Position numbers and translations under genes: made by a program. Below are positions 6,102-13,158 of a stretch of 14,626 nt of DNA, one piece after another. The notes beneath the pieces are model-generated. The model was not told the origin of the DNA. It searched no databases and was given only the letters and a program-made list of their open reading frames with translations. The DNA comes from DASZZY01 sp036260395. Lineage in GTDB: Bacteria; Actinomycetota; UBA4738; CALAEC01. Position 1 is the stretch's first letter. Each line of letters begins with the position of its first letter. The stretch is taken from positions 1 through 14,626 of the forward strand of contig DASZZY010000094.1 in the NCBI GenBank assembly GCA_036260395.1, given 5' to 3'.

Positions 6102-7400
6102 TTACGCCGCCCGGGTGACCTTCACGATCGCGCCGGTGAAGTCGGCGACGTACATCGCGCCCTCCTCGTCGAACGTGACGTCCAGCGGCGTGACGCCCGA
6201 GAGGAAGTCGCTGAGGCGGCTCACCGAGCGGCCCTCGTCGTCGAGCTCGACCCGGACGACCTTGTGCCCGACCACCTCCTGGCCGAAGAAGTTCCCGAAC
6301 TCGGCCACGAACAGGTCGTTGCGGAACTCCTCGCCCCAGGCGTCGGTGGTCTGGAACGCCAGGCCGTCCGCCGAGACGTGCAGCCCGAAGCTGGTCAGCG
6401 GCCGGGGGACCGTGTCGATCGGGCACTCGCCGAACTGCTCGATCGTCGCCGGGTTCGGGTTGTCGTACGGCTCGAGGTTCCCCCGCCGGGCGATGTTGTA
6501 CAGGCACGACGGGAACCCGAAGTCGTCGATCACCGGGCGCGACGGGCGGCCGGCACCCCGGCCCCTCCCGGGCCTCGTGGCGTCCGCGATGTCGGTCCGG
6601 TACAGGAGGTCGTCGGAGTCCTTGAGGCCGAACGGCGACTCCTCCTCCTCCGGCCGGGCGTCGTCGGCGCCGTTCATCGGGATGAACAGGTCGTTCGGAT
6701 CGAACGGCGAGAACGCCACGTCGAACAGGTTCCGCATGCCGGTGGCCACGAGCGCCTCGTTGACCATGAGGTCGGCGAGCGAGACGTCGGTGGCTGCGGG
6801 GTCGACCCGGACCACCGCGCCGGTCCACGGCACCACCTCGCGATCGCCGCCCTCCACGCCGTCGTCGGTGGAGTTGCCGTTGGTGACGTACAGCATGCCG
6901 TCGGGCCCGAGGGCCATCCCGTTCGTGTTGTGTCGGCCGTTGGGCAGGTCCTTGAGGACCACCTCCTGCTGGTCCGCCACCCCATCGCCGTCGGTGTCGC
7001 GAACGCGCCACACCCGGCCGTAGGTCCGCCTCCCGAACGGGCCCTCGCGGGGACCCTCGGAGTCGCTGACGAACACGGTGCCGTCGTCGGCCACCGCCAC
7101 GCCGAGCGGGCTGCTGAACCCCGAGGCGAACACCTGAGCCGGAGCGCCGACGCCGCCGGCGTCGTCGATGGCCCTGATCTCGCCGGGTCTGAACACCGCC
7201 ACGTACAGCCTGGTGCTCTCCGGGTCCCGGGTGTCCGGGCCGAACGCCAGGCTGGTGGTCACTCCCCCGGTGTGCGCGTACGGCGTCACGGCGAACCCCA
7301 CGGGGACCGCCGGCCCCGGGCCGGTCTGGGCCCCGGCGGGCGCGGAAGCAGCGACGACCACGGCGACGAGCGGAAGCGAGGTGCGGGCGAGGCGTCTCAT
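6102..7400 (-). CDS. Secreted PQQ-type glucose/sorbosone dehydrogenase-like protein
   Basis: The protein has 432 residues. The ATG at 7400 has GAGGAGG 4 bases before it and begins a signal peptide (RR near the start, hydrophobic 8-22, cleavage near AGA). The open frame continues upstream past this ATG but only as the complement of the sigma and anti-sigma genes. The mature protein has the repeated blade pattern of a soluble glucose/sorbosone dehydrogenase beta-propeller: SPLGVAVADDGTVFVSD (97-113), NGRHNTNGMALGPDGMLYVT (154-173), GMRNLFDVAFSP (221-232), FGLHVSADGLAFQ (338-350) and VTPLDVTFDEEGAMYVADF (403-421). DTDGDGVAD at 135-143 is a probable calcium loop. The family oxidises sugars or related alcohols outside the cell using PQQ; the substrate is unknown, and a non-catalytic propeller cannot be excluded. 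It is divergent from the sigma factor gene. Confidence 0.88.
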   Translation of the reverse strand: MRRLARTSLPLVAVVVAASAPAGAQTGPGPAVPVGFAVTPYAHTGGVTTSLAFGPDTRDPESTRLYVAVFRPGEIRAIDDAGGVGAPAQVFASGFSSPLGVAVADDGTVFVSDSEGPREGPFGRRTYGRVWRVRDTDGDGVADQQEVVLKDLPNGRHNTNGMALGPDGMLYVTNGNSTDDGVEGGDREVVPWTGAVVRVDPAATDVSLADLMVNEALVATGMRNLFDVAFSPFDPNDLFIPMNGADDARPEEEESPFGLKDSDDLLYRTDIADATRPGRGRGAGRPSRPVIDDFGFPSCLYNIARRGNLEPYDNPNPATIEQFGECPIDTVPRPLTSFGLHVSADGLAFQTTDAWGEEFRNDLFVAEFGNFFGQEVVGHKVVRVELDDEGRSVSRLSDFLSGVTPLDVTFDEEGAMYVADFTGAIVKVTRAA

Positions 7401-7490
7401 CGTTCCTCCTCGGGTCGCGGGCCGGTGAGGCTTCACTCGTACTACCGCCCCCGTGGTCGGAGGGATTGCTCGGTGGCTAGAGTTCCCTCC
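7401..7490. promoter_or_regulatory. Divergent intergenic region, dehydrogenase / sigma factor
   Basis: Ninety bases separate the two divergent starts. On the minus strand a strong ribosome-binding site (GAGGAGG, 7411-7405) serves the dehydrogenase. On the plus strand TAGAGT at 7478-7483 is a TANNNT -10 box placed 7 bases before the sigma factor ATG, with no Shine-Dalgarno sequence between, which suggests a leaderless transcript. No convincing -35, and no ECF-type GGAAC/CGTT pair with correct spacing, was found. Confidence 0.4.
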
Positions 7491-8117
7491 ATGCGACCGT
7501 GGCGCCCGCGGCCTCCGGGCCTGGACCAATCCCCGAGCCCCCGCGAGCGGTATCAGGAGGTGTGGTCGCTCTCCGACGAGTCGCTGCTGGCCGGCCTGGT
7601 GGCCGGCGTGCCGGAGCACGCCGCGGCGTTCGTCCGGCGGTTCCAGTCCCGGGTCTACGGGCTGACGCTGGCGATCCTCGGGGACCCGGAGGCCGCCGAG
7701 GAGGCCGCGCAGGAGACGTTCGTCCGGGCCTGGCGGTACGGCGGCGGCTACGACCCCCGCCGGGGCCGGGTGGCGACGTGGCTGCTGACGATCGCGCGGC
7801 ACGTGGCCACGGACGCCGCGCGCATGGGCCGGGGCGAGCCGATGGACCCCGACCGGATCGTGCAGCTCAACGTGCCGGCCGCCGACGCGGAGCCGGAGGA
7901 GCAGGCCATCGCCCTGGAGGAGGGGAGGAAGCTCCGCCAGGCGCTGGCCGCGCTCCCGGCCGAGCAGCGCCGGGCCCTGGTGCAGGCGGCGTTCCTGGGA
8001 AGGACCGCCCGGGAGATCGGCGAGTCGGAGGGCATCCCGCTGGGGACCGCCAAGACGAGGATCCGGGCGGCGATGCTGAAGCTGCGCTCGGTGCTGGAGA
8101 CGTCCGATGAGCGCTAG
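7491..8117 (+). CDS. ECF-family RNA polymerase sigma factor
   Basis: The protein has 208 residues. Region sigma-2 covers about 30-112 (AAAFVRRFQSRVYGLTL, GDPEAAEEAAQETFVRAWR, RVATWLLTIARHVATDAAR). After an acidic linker, sigma-4 covers about 146-203 (ALAALPAEQRRAL, GRTAREIGESEGIPLGTAKT helix-turn-helix, RAAMLKLRSVL). Sigma-1 and sigma-3 are absent, as in extracytoplasmic-function sigma factors. The ATG at 7491 has no ribosome-binding site but sits 7 bases after a TANNNT box. The first 25 residues are Pro/Arg-rich and unlike the family, so a later start is possible, although the AGGAGG near 7555 lies too close to the following GTG. It overlaps the anti-sigma gene by 11 bases, the usual arrangement for a sigma factor held inactive by its partner. 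Target genes are unknown. Confidence 0.93.
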   Translation: MRPWRPRPPGLDQSPSPRERYQEVWSLSDESLLAGLVAGVPEHAAAFVRRFQSRVYGLTLAILGDPEAAEEAAQETFVRAWRYGGGYDPRRGRVATWLLTIARHVATDAARMGRGEPMDPDRIVQLNVPAADAEPEEQAIALEEGRKLRQALAALPAEQRRALVQAAFLGRTAREIGESEGIPLGTAKTRIRAAMLKLRSVLETSDER

Positions 8118-8796
8118 CTGCCGCGACGTCCGCGCGCTGGTCCCCGAGCTGGCGCTCGGCGTGGCCACCGGCGAAGAGCGGGCTCGGGCGCTGGAGCACC
8201 TGGCGGAGTGCCTCGCGTGCCGGCGGGAGCTGGACGAGCTGACCGAGGTGACCGACGCCCTGCTGCTGGCCGGCCCGAGGGCCGAGCCGCCGGTGGGGTT
8301 CGAGTCCCGCGTGGTGGAGCGGGTGAGCGCCGGGACGGCCGCGCCCCGGCGGAAGGTCCGCCGGGCGGCGGGGTGGGCGGCGGCCGCGGTGCTGGGCGCG
8401 GCGCTGGCGCTGGGTGCGGCGTTCCTGGCCACGGGCGAGCAGCGGGACTTCGCGGCGTCGTACCGGCGCGCGCTGGAGCAGGCCGAGGGATCGTACTTCG
8501 GCGGCCTGTCCCTCACCGGGCCCGGAGGGCGGCAGGCCGGGCACGTGTTCGGCTACGAGGGGTCGCCGCCGTGGGTGGTCGTGATCGTGACCTCGGGTGC
8601 CTCCGGCGGCTACGACGTCGAAGTGGAGACGCTGGCGGGCGAGAGCGTGCCCCTCGGCGGGTTCGAGGTCGTGGAGGGCCAGGGAAGCTTCGGCACGACG
8701 CTCCCGGTCGACCTGTCCGACGTGGCGGCCCTCCGCGTCGAGGCCCGCGACGGCCCGACCGTCCTCAGCGCCACGGCCCCTCCACCGGCCGGCTGA
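8107..8796 (+). CDS. Membrane anti-sigma factor, zinc-finger and RskA-like
   Basis: The protein has 229 residues; the ATG at 8107 lies inside the end of the sigma factor gene. The cytoplasmic N-terminus carries the zinc-binding anti-sigma motif (Cys5 upstream, then His31-x3-Cys35-x2-Cys38). After a basic stretch (RRKVRR) a single Ala/Leu-rich membrane helix spans about 88-109. The extracytoplasmic part (110-229) contains a sandwich-like domain (PPWVVVIVTSGASGGYDVEV) resembling the C-terminal domain of RskA-type factors. It should bind and inhibit the co-encoded sigma factor until an envelope signal triggers release; proteolysis is the usual mechanism in the family. The two stop codons here and in the convergent amidase gene are only 7 bases apart. 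Confidence 0.9.
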   Translation: MSASCRDVRALVPELALGVATGEERARALEHLAECLACRRELDELTEVTDALLLAGPRAEPPVGFESRVVERVSAGTAAPRRKVRRAAGWAAAAVLGAALALGAAFLATGEQRDFAASYRRALEQAEGSYFGGLSLTGPGGRQAGHVFGYEGSPPWVVVIVTSGASGGYDVEVETLAGESVPLGGFEVVEGQGSFGTTLPVDLSDVAALRVEARDGPTVLSATAPPPAG

Positions 8797-8808
8797 GCGG
8801 GCGTCAGC
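8792..8808. other. Short inverted repeat spanning two facing stop codons
   Basis: GCTGA at 8792-8796 and TCAGC at 8804-8808 are complementary, with a 7-base loop. Each arm contains the stop codon of one convergent gene. It is probably too weak to terminate transcription alone, and there is no T-tract on either side. Confidence 0.3.
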
Positions 8809-10177
8809 GCGTGGTGCGGAACGAGTACACGTCGCTGGCCGCCGCGTTCCCGGCGGCGTCGGCGCTGTGGACGCGGTACTGGTAGCGCGTCCTCCGAGAC
8901 AGCCCCGACAGCTGAACGCTGTGGGCCGTCACCATGTTGGTGTCCAGGGTGGTCCACAGATGCGTCGAGTTGCGACCGGCCCAGTACTCGACGCGGGAGT
9001 CGGCGGGCTCGTCGGTGGACCAGGTGATCGTCGCGGACGTCGCCGTGACCTCCGCGGCCGCCACGTTCGAGATGACCGGCGCCTGGGTGTCCGGCGCGGG
9101 CTCGCCGGAGACCTTCGCCGCGACGTCCTGACGGATCTGCGGGAGGCCGTCGTACAGCACGCCGCCGGGGCACTCGGTGGCCACCCAGTCCCGGTGCCCG
9201 GAGATGTTGTCGGTGGTCTTCTGGTCGCCGCTCACCGGGTTCGTGAACGTCGTGACGGCGAGCGGGTCGATCGCATGGCGCTCGGACTCCCAGGCCAGGT
9301 GGTCGACGAGCGTCGATCGCGCCGCGGCTGGGACGGCCGTGTCCGTGAACGTCCCCAGGATCGCGATCCCCATCGTGCCGGAGTTCCACCCGCCGGTGTG
9401 CGCGCCGGTGACGCCCAGCCCCTCGGCGTTCTCGCCCGTGGGGGTGTCCTCGTACCAGGTCCCCGGTGGCCCGGAGTACCGGCCCTTGTAAACGTTGCCC
9501 TGCGCGTCGATCAAGAAGTTGTAGCCGATGTCGCCGAAGCCTCGGTCGACGGCGTGGTAGCGGTAGATGGCCCGGACGGTCGCCGCGGGGTCCGGGTCGT
9601 CGTTGGCGGTGGCGGTGTGATGGACGATCAGCTTCTCGGTCTCGTAGAACGCCGGAGGCCAGATCTCGTTTCCGTCGGCGTCGAACCGCAGCGACTCGTC
9701 GGCGCCCCACCCGGCCCGGGTCACGACCGCCGGCTGGGCCAGGTGCGAGGCGCTCGCGGCCTGGAACCCCCACCGCAGCGCGCGTGGCCCGTCCGAGGTG
9801 TTGATCGCCACGGCCCGGACGCCCCGACTCGGCCCCCGGACCTGGTACGCGTCGGCATCGCCCGCGGGGATGAGCGAAGAGAACGTGCGGCCGCCGATGG
9901 AGGGGATCTCGTCCTCGTGGACGTGGCCCCACGGGCCCCACGCGCCGCCGTCTCGGAACCGGATCTCCGGCTCGCCGCCGGAGCGCCACGAGAGACCGAC
10001 GAAGTCCACGGGGAACGAGGGATCGACCGCCGCCGTGCGCCCCCGGGCATCCCCCAGCCGCCGTGACGCGGCGAGCGTCTCGGGGGTCGACAGCGCCGGC
10101 GCGGGGACGGGGATGGCGGCCACCGCGGTGGCCAGCACCCCGGCCAGCAGGAGCACGCGAGGACGGAGCCGCTTCAT
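8804..10177 (-). CDS. Secreted peptidoglycan-recognition amidase with fibronectin III domain
   Basis: The protein has 457 residues. Residues 1-29 form a signal peptide (MKRLRPR, hydrophobic 9-27). A strand-rich N-terminal segment (about 55-148) precedes the PGRP/amidase-2 domain (about 152-355). Zinc and catalytic residues are visible: His186 in IVHHTAT, Tyr219 in IGYNFLID, and His328 and Cys336 in GHRDWVATECPGG. This fits a zinc N-acetylmuramoyl-L-alanine amidase that cuts the glycan-peptide bond of peptidoglycan. The C-terminus (365-457) is a fibronectin-type III domain (APVISNVAAAEVTATSATIT to YQYRVHSADAAGN), likely for binding. The ATG at 10177 lacks a ribosome-binding site (CCCTCC precedes it) but lies close to a good promoter, suggesting a near-leaderless mRNA. 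A role in wall turnover, or defence against other bacteria, is inferred. Confidence 0.92.
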   Translation of the reverse strand: MKRLRPRVLLLAGVLATAVAAIPVPAPALSTPETLAASRRLGDARGRTAAVDPSFPVDFVGLSWRSGGEPEIRFRDGGAWGPWGHVHEDEIPSIGGRTFSSLIPAGDADAYQVRGPSRGVRAVAINTSDGPRALRWGFQAASASHLAQPAVVTRAGWGADESLRFDADGNEIWPPAFYETEKLIVHHTATANDDPDPAATVRAIYRYHAVDRGFGDIGYNFLIDAQGNVYKGRYSGPPGTWYEDTPTGENAEGLGVTGAHTGGWNSGTMGIAILGTFTDTAVPAAARSTLVDHLAWESERHAIDPLAVTTFTNPVSGDQKTTDNISGHRDWVATECPGGVLYDGLPQIRQDVAAKVSGEPAPDTQAPVISNVAAAEVTATSATITWSTDEPADSRVEYWAGRNSTHLWTTLDTNMVTAHSVQLSGLSRRTRYQYRVHSADAAGNAAASDVYSFRTTR

Positions 10178-10188
10178 GGAGGGCCCGG

Positions 10189-10217
10189 ACGCTATCAGGT
10201 CGGCACACCGCTGACAA
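10189..10217 (-). promoter_or_regulatory. Candidate promoter of the secreted amidase gene
   Basis: On the minus strand TTGTCA (10217-10212; five of six -35 bases) is followed after 17 bases by TAGCGT (10194-10189), a TANNNT -10 box. The ATG at 10177 lies 11 bases past the -10, so the predicted 5' leader is only about four or five bases, in line with the missing Shine-Dalgarno sequence. Confidence 0.55.
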
Positions 10218-10277
10218 TGGATCGAGGAACCTGATCCCGTCGCCCCGGCCGCGGCTCGCGGAGGCCACGACGGCGCG

Positions 10278-10607
10278 TCAGGCCGGGGGCGGGAAGTCCT
10301 CGTCGCCGGCCGAGAGGCGCCGGCGGTCCATCACGGTGTCGTCGACATCACGTGGCGTCCCGGCGCCCGCCTCCTCCTCCGGCTGCGCGTCCTCCTTGGC
10401 CTTCTCCCGGGCCTGGAGGTACTGGCGCCCCTCGTCGGCGCCGAGGGCGCGAACCGTCTCCACCTCCGAGGGCGGGTTCCCGGCGTTCGCGTACTCGGTG
10501 CCCCGGCCGGCCCGCTCGGCCATCAGCCGGCCGAGCTCGTTGGCCTCGTCGTCGCTGAGGCCGACTCGGCGCCGCTTGGCCATCAGCTCGTCGTAGCGAT
10601 CGCCCAC
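10278..10607 (-). CDS. Small charged hypothetical protein
   Basis: The protein has 109 residues with a GTG start at 10607. I do not recognise a family. The N-terminal half is predicted helical and charged (YDELMAKRRRVGLSDDEANE, then LGRLMAERAG), the middle contains GTEYANAGNPPSEVETVRAL, and the C-terminus is acidic, disordered and proline-tailed. There is no signal peptide, membrane helix or cysteine. The ribosome-binding site is weak (GGGGTAGG, distant); an ATG eight codons downstream (MAKRRR) is an alternative start. It follows the DUF1801 gene by 48 bases on the same strand, so the two may be co-transcribed. Codon use matches the GC-rich neighbours, supporting a real gene. Confidence 0.65.
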   Translation of the reverse strand: MGDRYDELMAKRRRVGLSDDEANELGRLMAERAGRGTEYANAGNPPSEVETVRALGADEGRQYLQAREKAKEDAQPEEEAGAGTPRDVDDTVMDRRRLSAGDEDFPPPA

Positions 10608-10655
10608 GTCCGGACGCCTACCCCGGCTCGCACAGCGGTAACCGGAGATCAGTCC

Positions 10656-11123
10656 TCAGCTGACCGCCTTCTTCACGAGCGCGCCGATCTTCGCCTCTTC
10701 GGCGGCGGTCAGCTCCTTCAGCGCGAACGAAGTTGGCCACATGGCGCCTTCGTCGAGGTTCGCCTCGTCGCTGAAGCCGAGGGTCGCGTACCTCGACTTG
10801 AACTTCTGAGCGCTCTGGAAGTAGCAGACGACCTTGCCGTCCTTGGCATACGCGGGCATCCCGTACCAGGTCTTCGGCGAGAGGGCCGGCGCGCTGGCTT
10901 TGATGATGGCGTGGAGCCGCGTGGCCATGGCGCGATCCGCTCCCTGCATCTCGGCGATCTTCGCGAGCACGGCCTCTTCTCCGTCCGCCTTTCGCCCTTC
11001 GGCCTTCAGTTCCTGGGCGCGCTCGTTCATCGCGGCTCGTTCCTCGTCCGTGAAGGCCTTGGACTTCTCGTTGCTCGCGGTGGTGCTCTTGGGGGACCTC
11101 TGCGTGTCCTTCTTCGGGTTCAT
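10656..11123 (-). CDS. DUF1801-domain protein
   Basis: The protein has 155 residues. The ATG at 11123 has GAGGAGG 7 bases upstream; the frame continues further upstream but has no start with comparable support. Residues 1-60 are polar and charged (KSKAFTDEERAAMNERAQEL) and probably helical. The DUF1801 core covers about 65-155, with the hallmark KTWYGMPAYAKDGKVVCYF (84-102), ATLGFSDEANLDEGAMWP (112-129) and SFALKEL. The family has a YdhG-like fold; members are small cytoplasmic proteins of uncertain function, some annotated as iron chaperone-like. Nothing here settles the role. It appears to lead a short unit with the downstream 109-residue gene. Confidence 0.85.
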   Translation of the reverse strand: MNPKKDTQRSPKSTTASNEKSKAFTDEERAAMNERAQELKAEGRKADGEEAVLAKIAEMQGADRAMATRLHAIIKASAPALSPKTWYGMPAYAKDGKVVCYFQSAQKFKSRYATLGFSDEANLDEGAMWPTSFALKELTAAEEAKIGALVKKAVS

Positions 11124-11351
11124 GGAAACCTCCTCGTACCGACTCGTCGATGTCCTCGGTCGAGGACAGATGCCGCGCGTTGATGTCCATAGCCTCACCT
11201 TAGTGGCCCGGGCCGGTGCGGCGCGTGGGGGTTCCGTGTTCGATGCGCATCTGCGCGATCCGACCAAGTTGGACAACTGCGGCGTGCGGTGGAAAGATGA
11301 CCGCGCTGTCCGGCCGGCCCGCTGTGGACGGCCCGATGAAGGGAGCTGTCG
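11124..11351. promoter_or_regulatory. Divergent intergenic region, DUF1801 / gamma-glutamyltransferase
   Basis: The largest gene-free stretch (228 bases). On the plus strand TTGGAC (11269-11274), 18 bases, then AAAGAT (11293-11298) is a moderate promoter for the gamma-glutamyltransferase gene. On the minus strand TAAGGT (11202-11197) is a possible TANNNT -10 box for the DUF1801 gene, leaving a leader of roughly 70 bases. An ATG at 11190 lies 6 bases after that box, but its frame runs through the DUF1801 gene out of phase. No riboswitch-like fold, operator or RNA gene was recognised. Confidence 0.35.
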
Positions 11352-13127
11352 ATGCCGCGTTCTCTCCGCCCGACCCTGGTCCTCGCTCTCGTCTGCGCCC
11401 TCGCCGCAGTGACGCTGGCCGCTCCCGTCGCCGCTCAACCTGAGAAGCAGCCCACCGCGGTCGGGACGGGCGGGGCCATCGCCACGGTGGAGGTCCTGGC
11501 TTCGCGGGCGGGGCTCCGGATCCTGAGGGAGGGCGGCAACGCCACCGACGCCGCGGTTGCCGCTGCGGCGGTGATCGGCGTCACGGAGCCGTTCTCGGCG
11601 GGGATCGGCGGCGGTGGGTTCATGGTCATCTTCCGGGCCAGCGACGGGAAGGTCGCGACTATCGATCACCGGGAGACGGCCCCGGAGGCCATGCATCCCC
11701 GGTCCTTCTTCGAGAACGGCGAGCCCCTGCCGTTCAACGACGCCCGGTTCAGCGGGCTATCGGCCGGTGTCCCGGGAACGGTGCTGGGCTGGAACCGGGC
11801 GCTGAAGAAGTTCGGGACGATCTCGCTGGCCCGGGCGCTCCGGCCGGGGACCAACGTGGCCCTCGAAGGATTCGTCGTGGACCAGGTGTTCTTCGACCAG
11901 GTCCTGGGCGTCGTCGACTACTTCGACGACATCACCTCCACGGAGGAGCTGTTCCTCGATCCCGACGGAACCCCTCCCGACGTGGGCTCGGTATTCCGCA
12001 ACCCGGACCTGGCCCGGACCTACGAGCGGCTCGGCCGCCTCGGTCCGAAGGGGTTCTACCGGGGCCCGGTGGCCGAGGCCATCGTGGACGCCGTCCAGGA
12101 TCCGCCGCTCACCCCCGACGCCAACCACGTCTGGCGGCCAGGGGTCATGCGGAAGTCCGACCTCCGCGGCTACCGGGCTCCGCTCCGGGCGCCGACCCAC
12201 GTCCGCTACCGGGGCCTCGACGTGTACGGCATGGGGCCGCCTTCCAGCGGGGGGTCCACCGTGGGCGAGGCCCTCAACATCCTGGAAGGCTTCCCGATGT
12301 CCGCCATCCCGCGGGAGCAGGCCCTGCACTATTACCTGGAGGCGTCCCGGTACTCCTTCGCCGACCGCAACGCCTACCTGGGCGATCGCGACTTCGTGCC
12401 CGTCCCGCTGGAGGGCCTGCTGTCGGAGGGCTTCGCCGATGAGCGGCGCAGCCTGATCACCGAGGAGGCGGCGGAGAGCCCGGTGCCGCCCGGGAACCCG
12501 TGGCCCTACCAGCCAGGGCGCGGTACGGCCCCCGCGCGCGGGTCCGCCACCGTGGAGCGGGACGGGAGCACCACCCACATCACGACGTCGGACCGGTGGG
12601 GGAACGTGGTCTCGTACACGTACACGATCGAATCGGTCGGGGGCAACGGGATCACCGTGCCCGGGTGGGGCTTCCTCCTCAACAACGAGCTCACCGACTT
12701 CAACTACGCGGAGCCCGGCCATCCCAACGGGGTCGAGGGCGGGAAGCGGCCTCGAAGCTCGATGAGTCCCACGATCGTCCTGGCCGGTGGGGAGCCGGTG
12801 GTGGCCCTGGGCTCGCCCGGCGGGTCGACGATAATCACCACGGTCCTTCAGCTCCTCGTCAACCAGGTGGACTTCGGGATGACGCTTCCGGAGGCCATCG
12901 CCGCGCCGCGGCTGTCTCAGCGCAACACCCCCACGACCCTGGCCGAGCCGGAGTTCCTCGACTCGCCCCTGGCCGACGCGCTCGAGGCCCGGGGCCACGT
13001 GTTCACCGAGGTCTTCGAGATCGGAGCGGCCACGGGGATCGAGTTCCTGCCCGGAGGAGTGGTCGTGGCCGCCGCCGAGCCGACGCGCCGAGGCGGGGGC
13101 AGCGCCATGGTCGAGCACCCGGCCTGA
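11352..13127 (+). CDS. ggt: Secreted gamma-glutamyltransferase (proenzyme)
   Basis: The protein has 591 residues with a signal peptide at 1-29 (cleavage near VAA). GAAGGGAG lies 6 bases before the ATG. The enzyme hydrolyses or transfers the gamma-glutamyl group of glutathione and similar compounds outside the membrane. It is made as a precursor that cuts itself before a Thr: here Thr407 in GSTTHITTSDRWGN, which becomes the N-terminal nucleophile of the small subunit. Other hallmarks are DHRETAP with Arg107, SSMSP (469-473) and GSPGGS (487-492). TIESVGGNGITVPGWGFLLN followed by NELTDF marks a subfamily with Glu427 and Glu446 where the E. coli enzyme has Asn411 and Gln430. The loop before KRPRSSMSP is short, so the lid over the active site seems reduced. 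The agmatinase-family gene follows by 31 bases. Confidence 0.95.
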   Translation: MPRSLRPTLVLALVCALAAVTLAAPVAAQPEKQPTAVGTGGAIATVEVLASRAGLRILREGGNATDAAVAAAAVIGVTEPFSAGIGGGGFMVIFRASDGKVATIDHRETAPEAMHPRSFFENGEPLPFNDARFSGLSAGVPGTVLGWNRALKKFGTISLARALRPGTNVALEGFVVDQVFFDQVLGVVDYFDDITSTEELFLDPDGTPPDVGSVFRNPDLARTYERLGRLGPKGFYRGPVAEAIVDAVQDPPLTPDANHVWRPGVMRKSDLRGYRAPLRAPTHVRYRGLDVYGMGPPSSGGSTVGEALNILEGFPMSAIPREQALHYYLEASRYSFADRNAYLGDRDFVPVPLEGLLSEGFADERRSLITEEAAESPVPPGNPWPYQPGRGTAPARGSATVERDGSTTHITTSDRWGNVVSYTYTIESVGGNGITVPGWGFLLNNELTDFNYAEPGHPNGVEGGKRPRSSMSPTIVLAGGEPVVALGSPGGSTIITTVLQLLVNQVDFGMTLPEAIAAPRLSQRNTPTTLAEPEFLDSPLADALEARGHVFTEVFEIGAATGIEFLPGGVVVAAAEPTRRGGGSAMVEHPA

Positions 13128-13158
13128 GCCGCTTGGGCGGGGGCCGTGTGGCGCCACT

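Noticed and set aside
6264..8117. Very long plus-strand open frame (617 codons) ending in the sigma factor
   Set aside because: Only the part from 7491 encodes sigma domains. The upstream part is the complement of the sugar dehydrogenase gene and reads as low-complexity Arg/Pro/His-rich sequence.
10238..10291. Possible hairpin with arms CGCCCCGGCC and GGCCGGGGGCG
   Set aside because: The arms are about 30 bases apart, contain a bulge and overlap the coding end of the small hypothetical gene, with no T-tract. GC-rich DNA gives many such pairings by chance.
10618..11190. 190-codon minus-strand frame starting 6 bases after a TAAGGT box
   Set aside because: The box spacing is attractive, but most of the product is an out-of-phase reading of the DUF1801 gene, which has its own strong ribosome-binding site.
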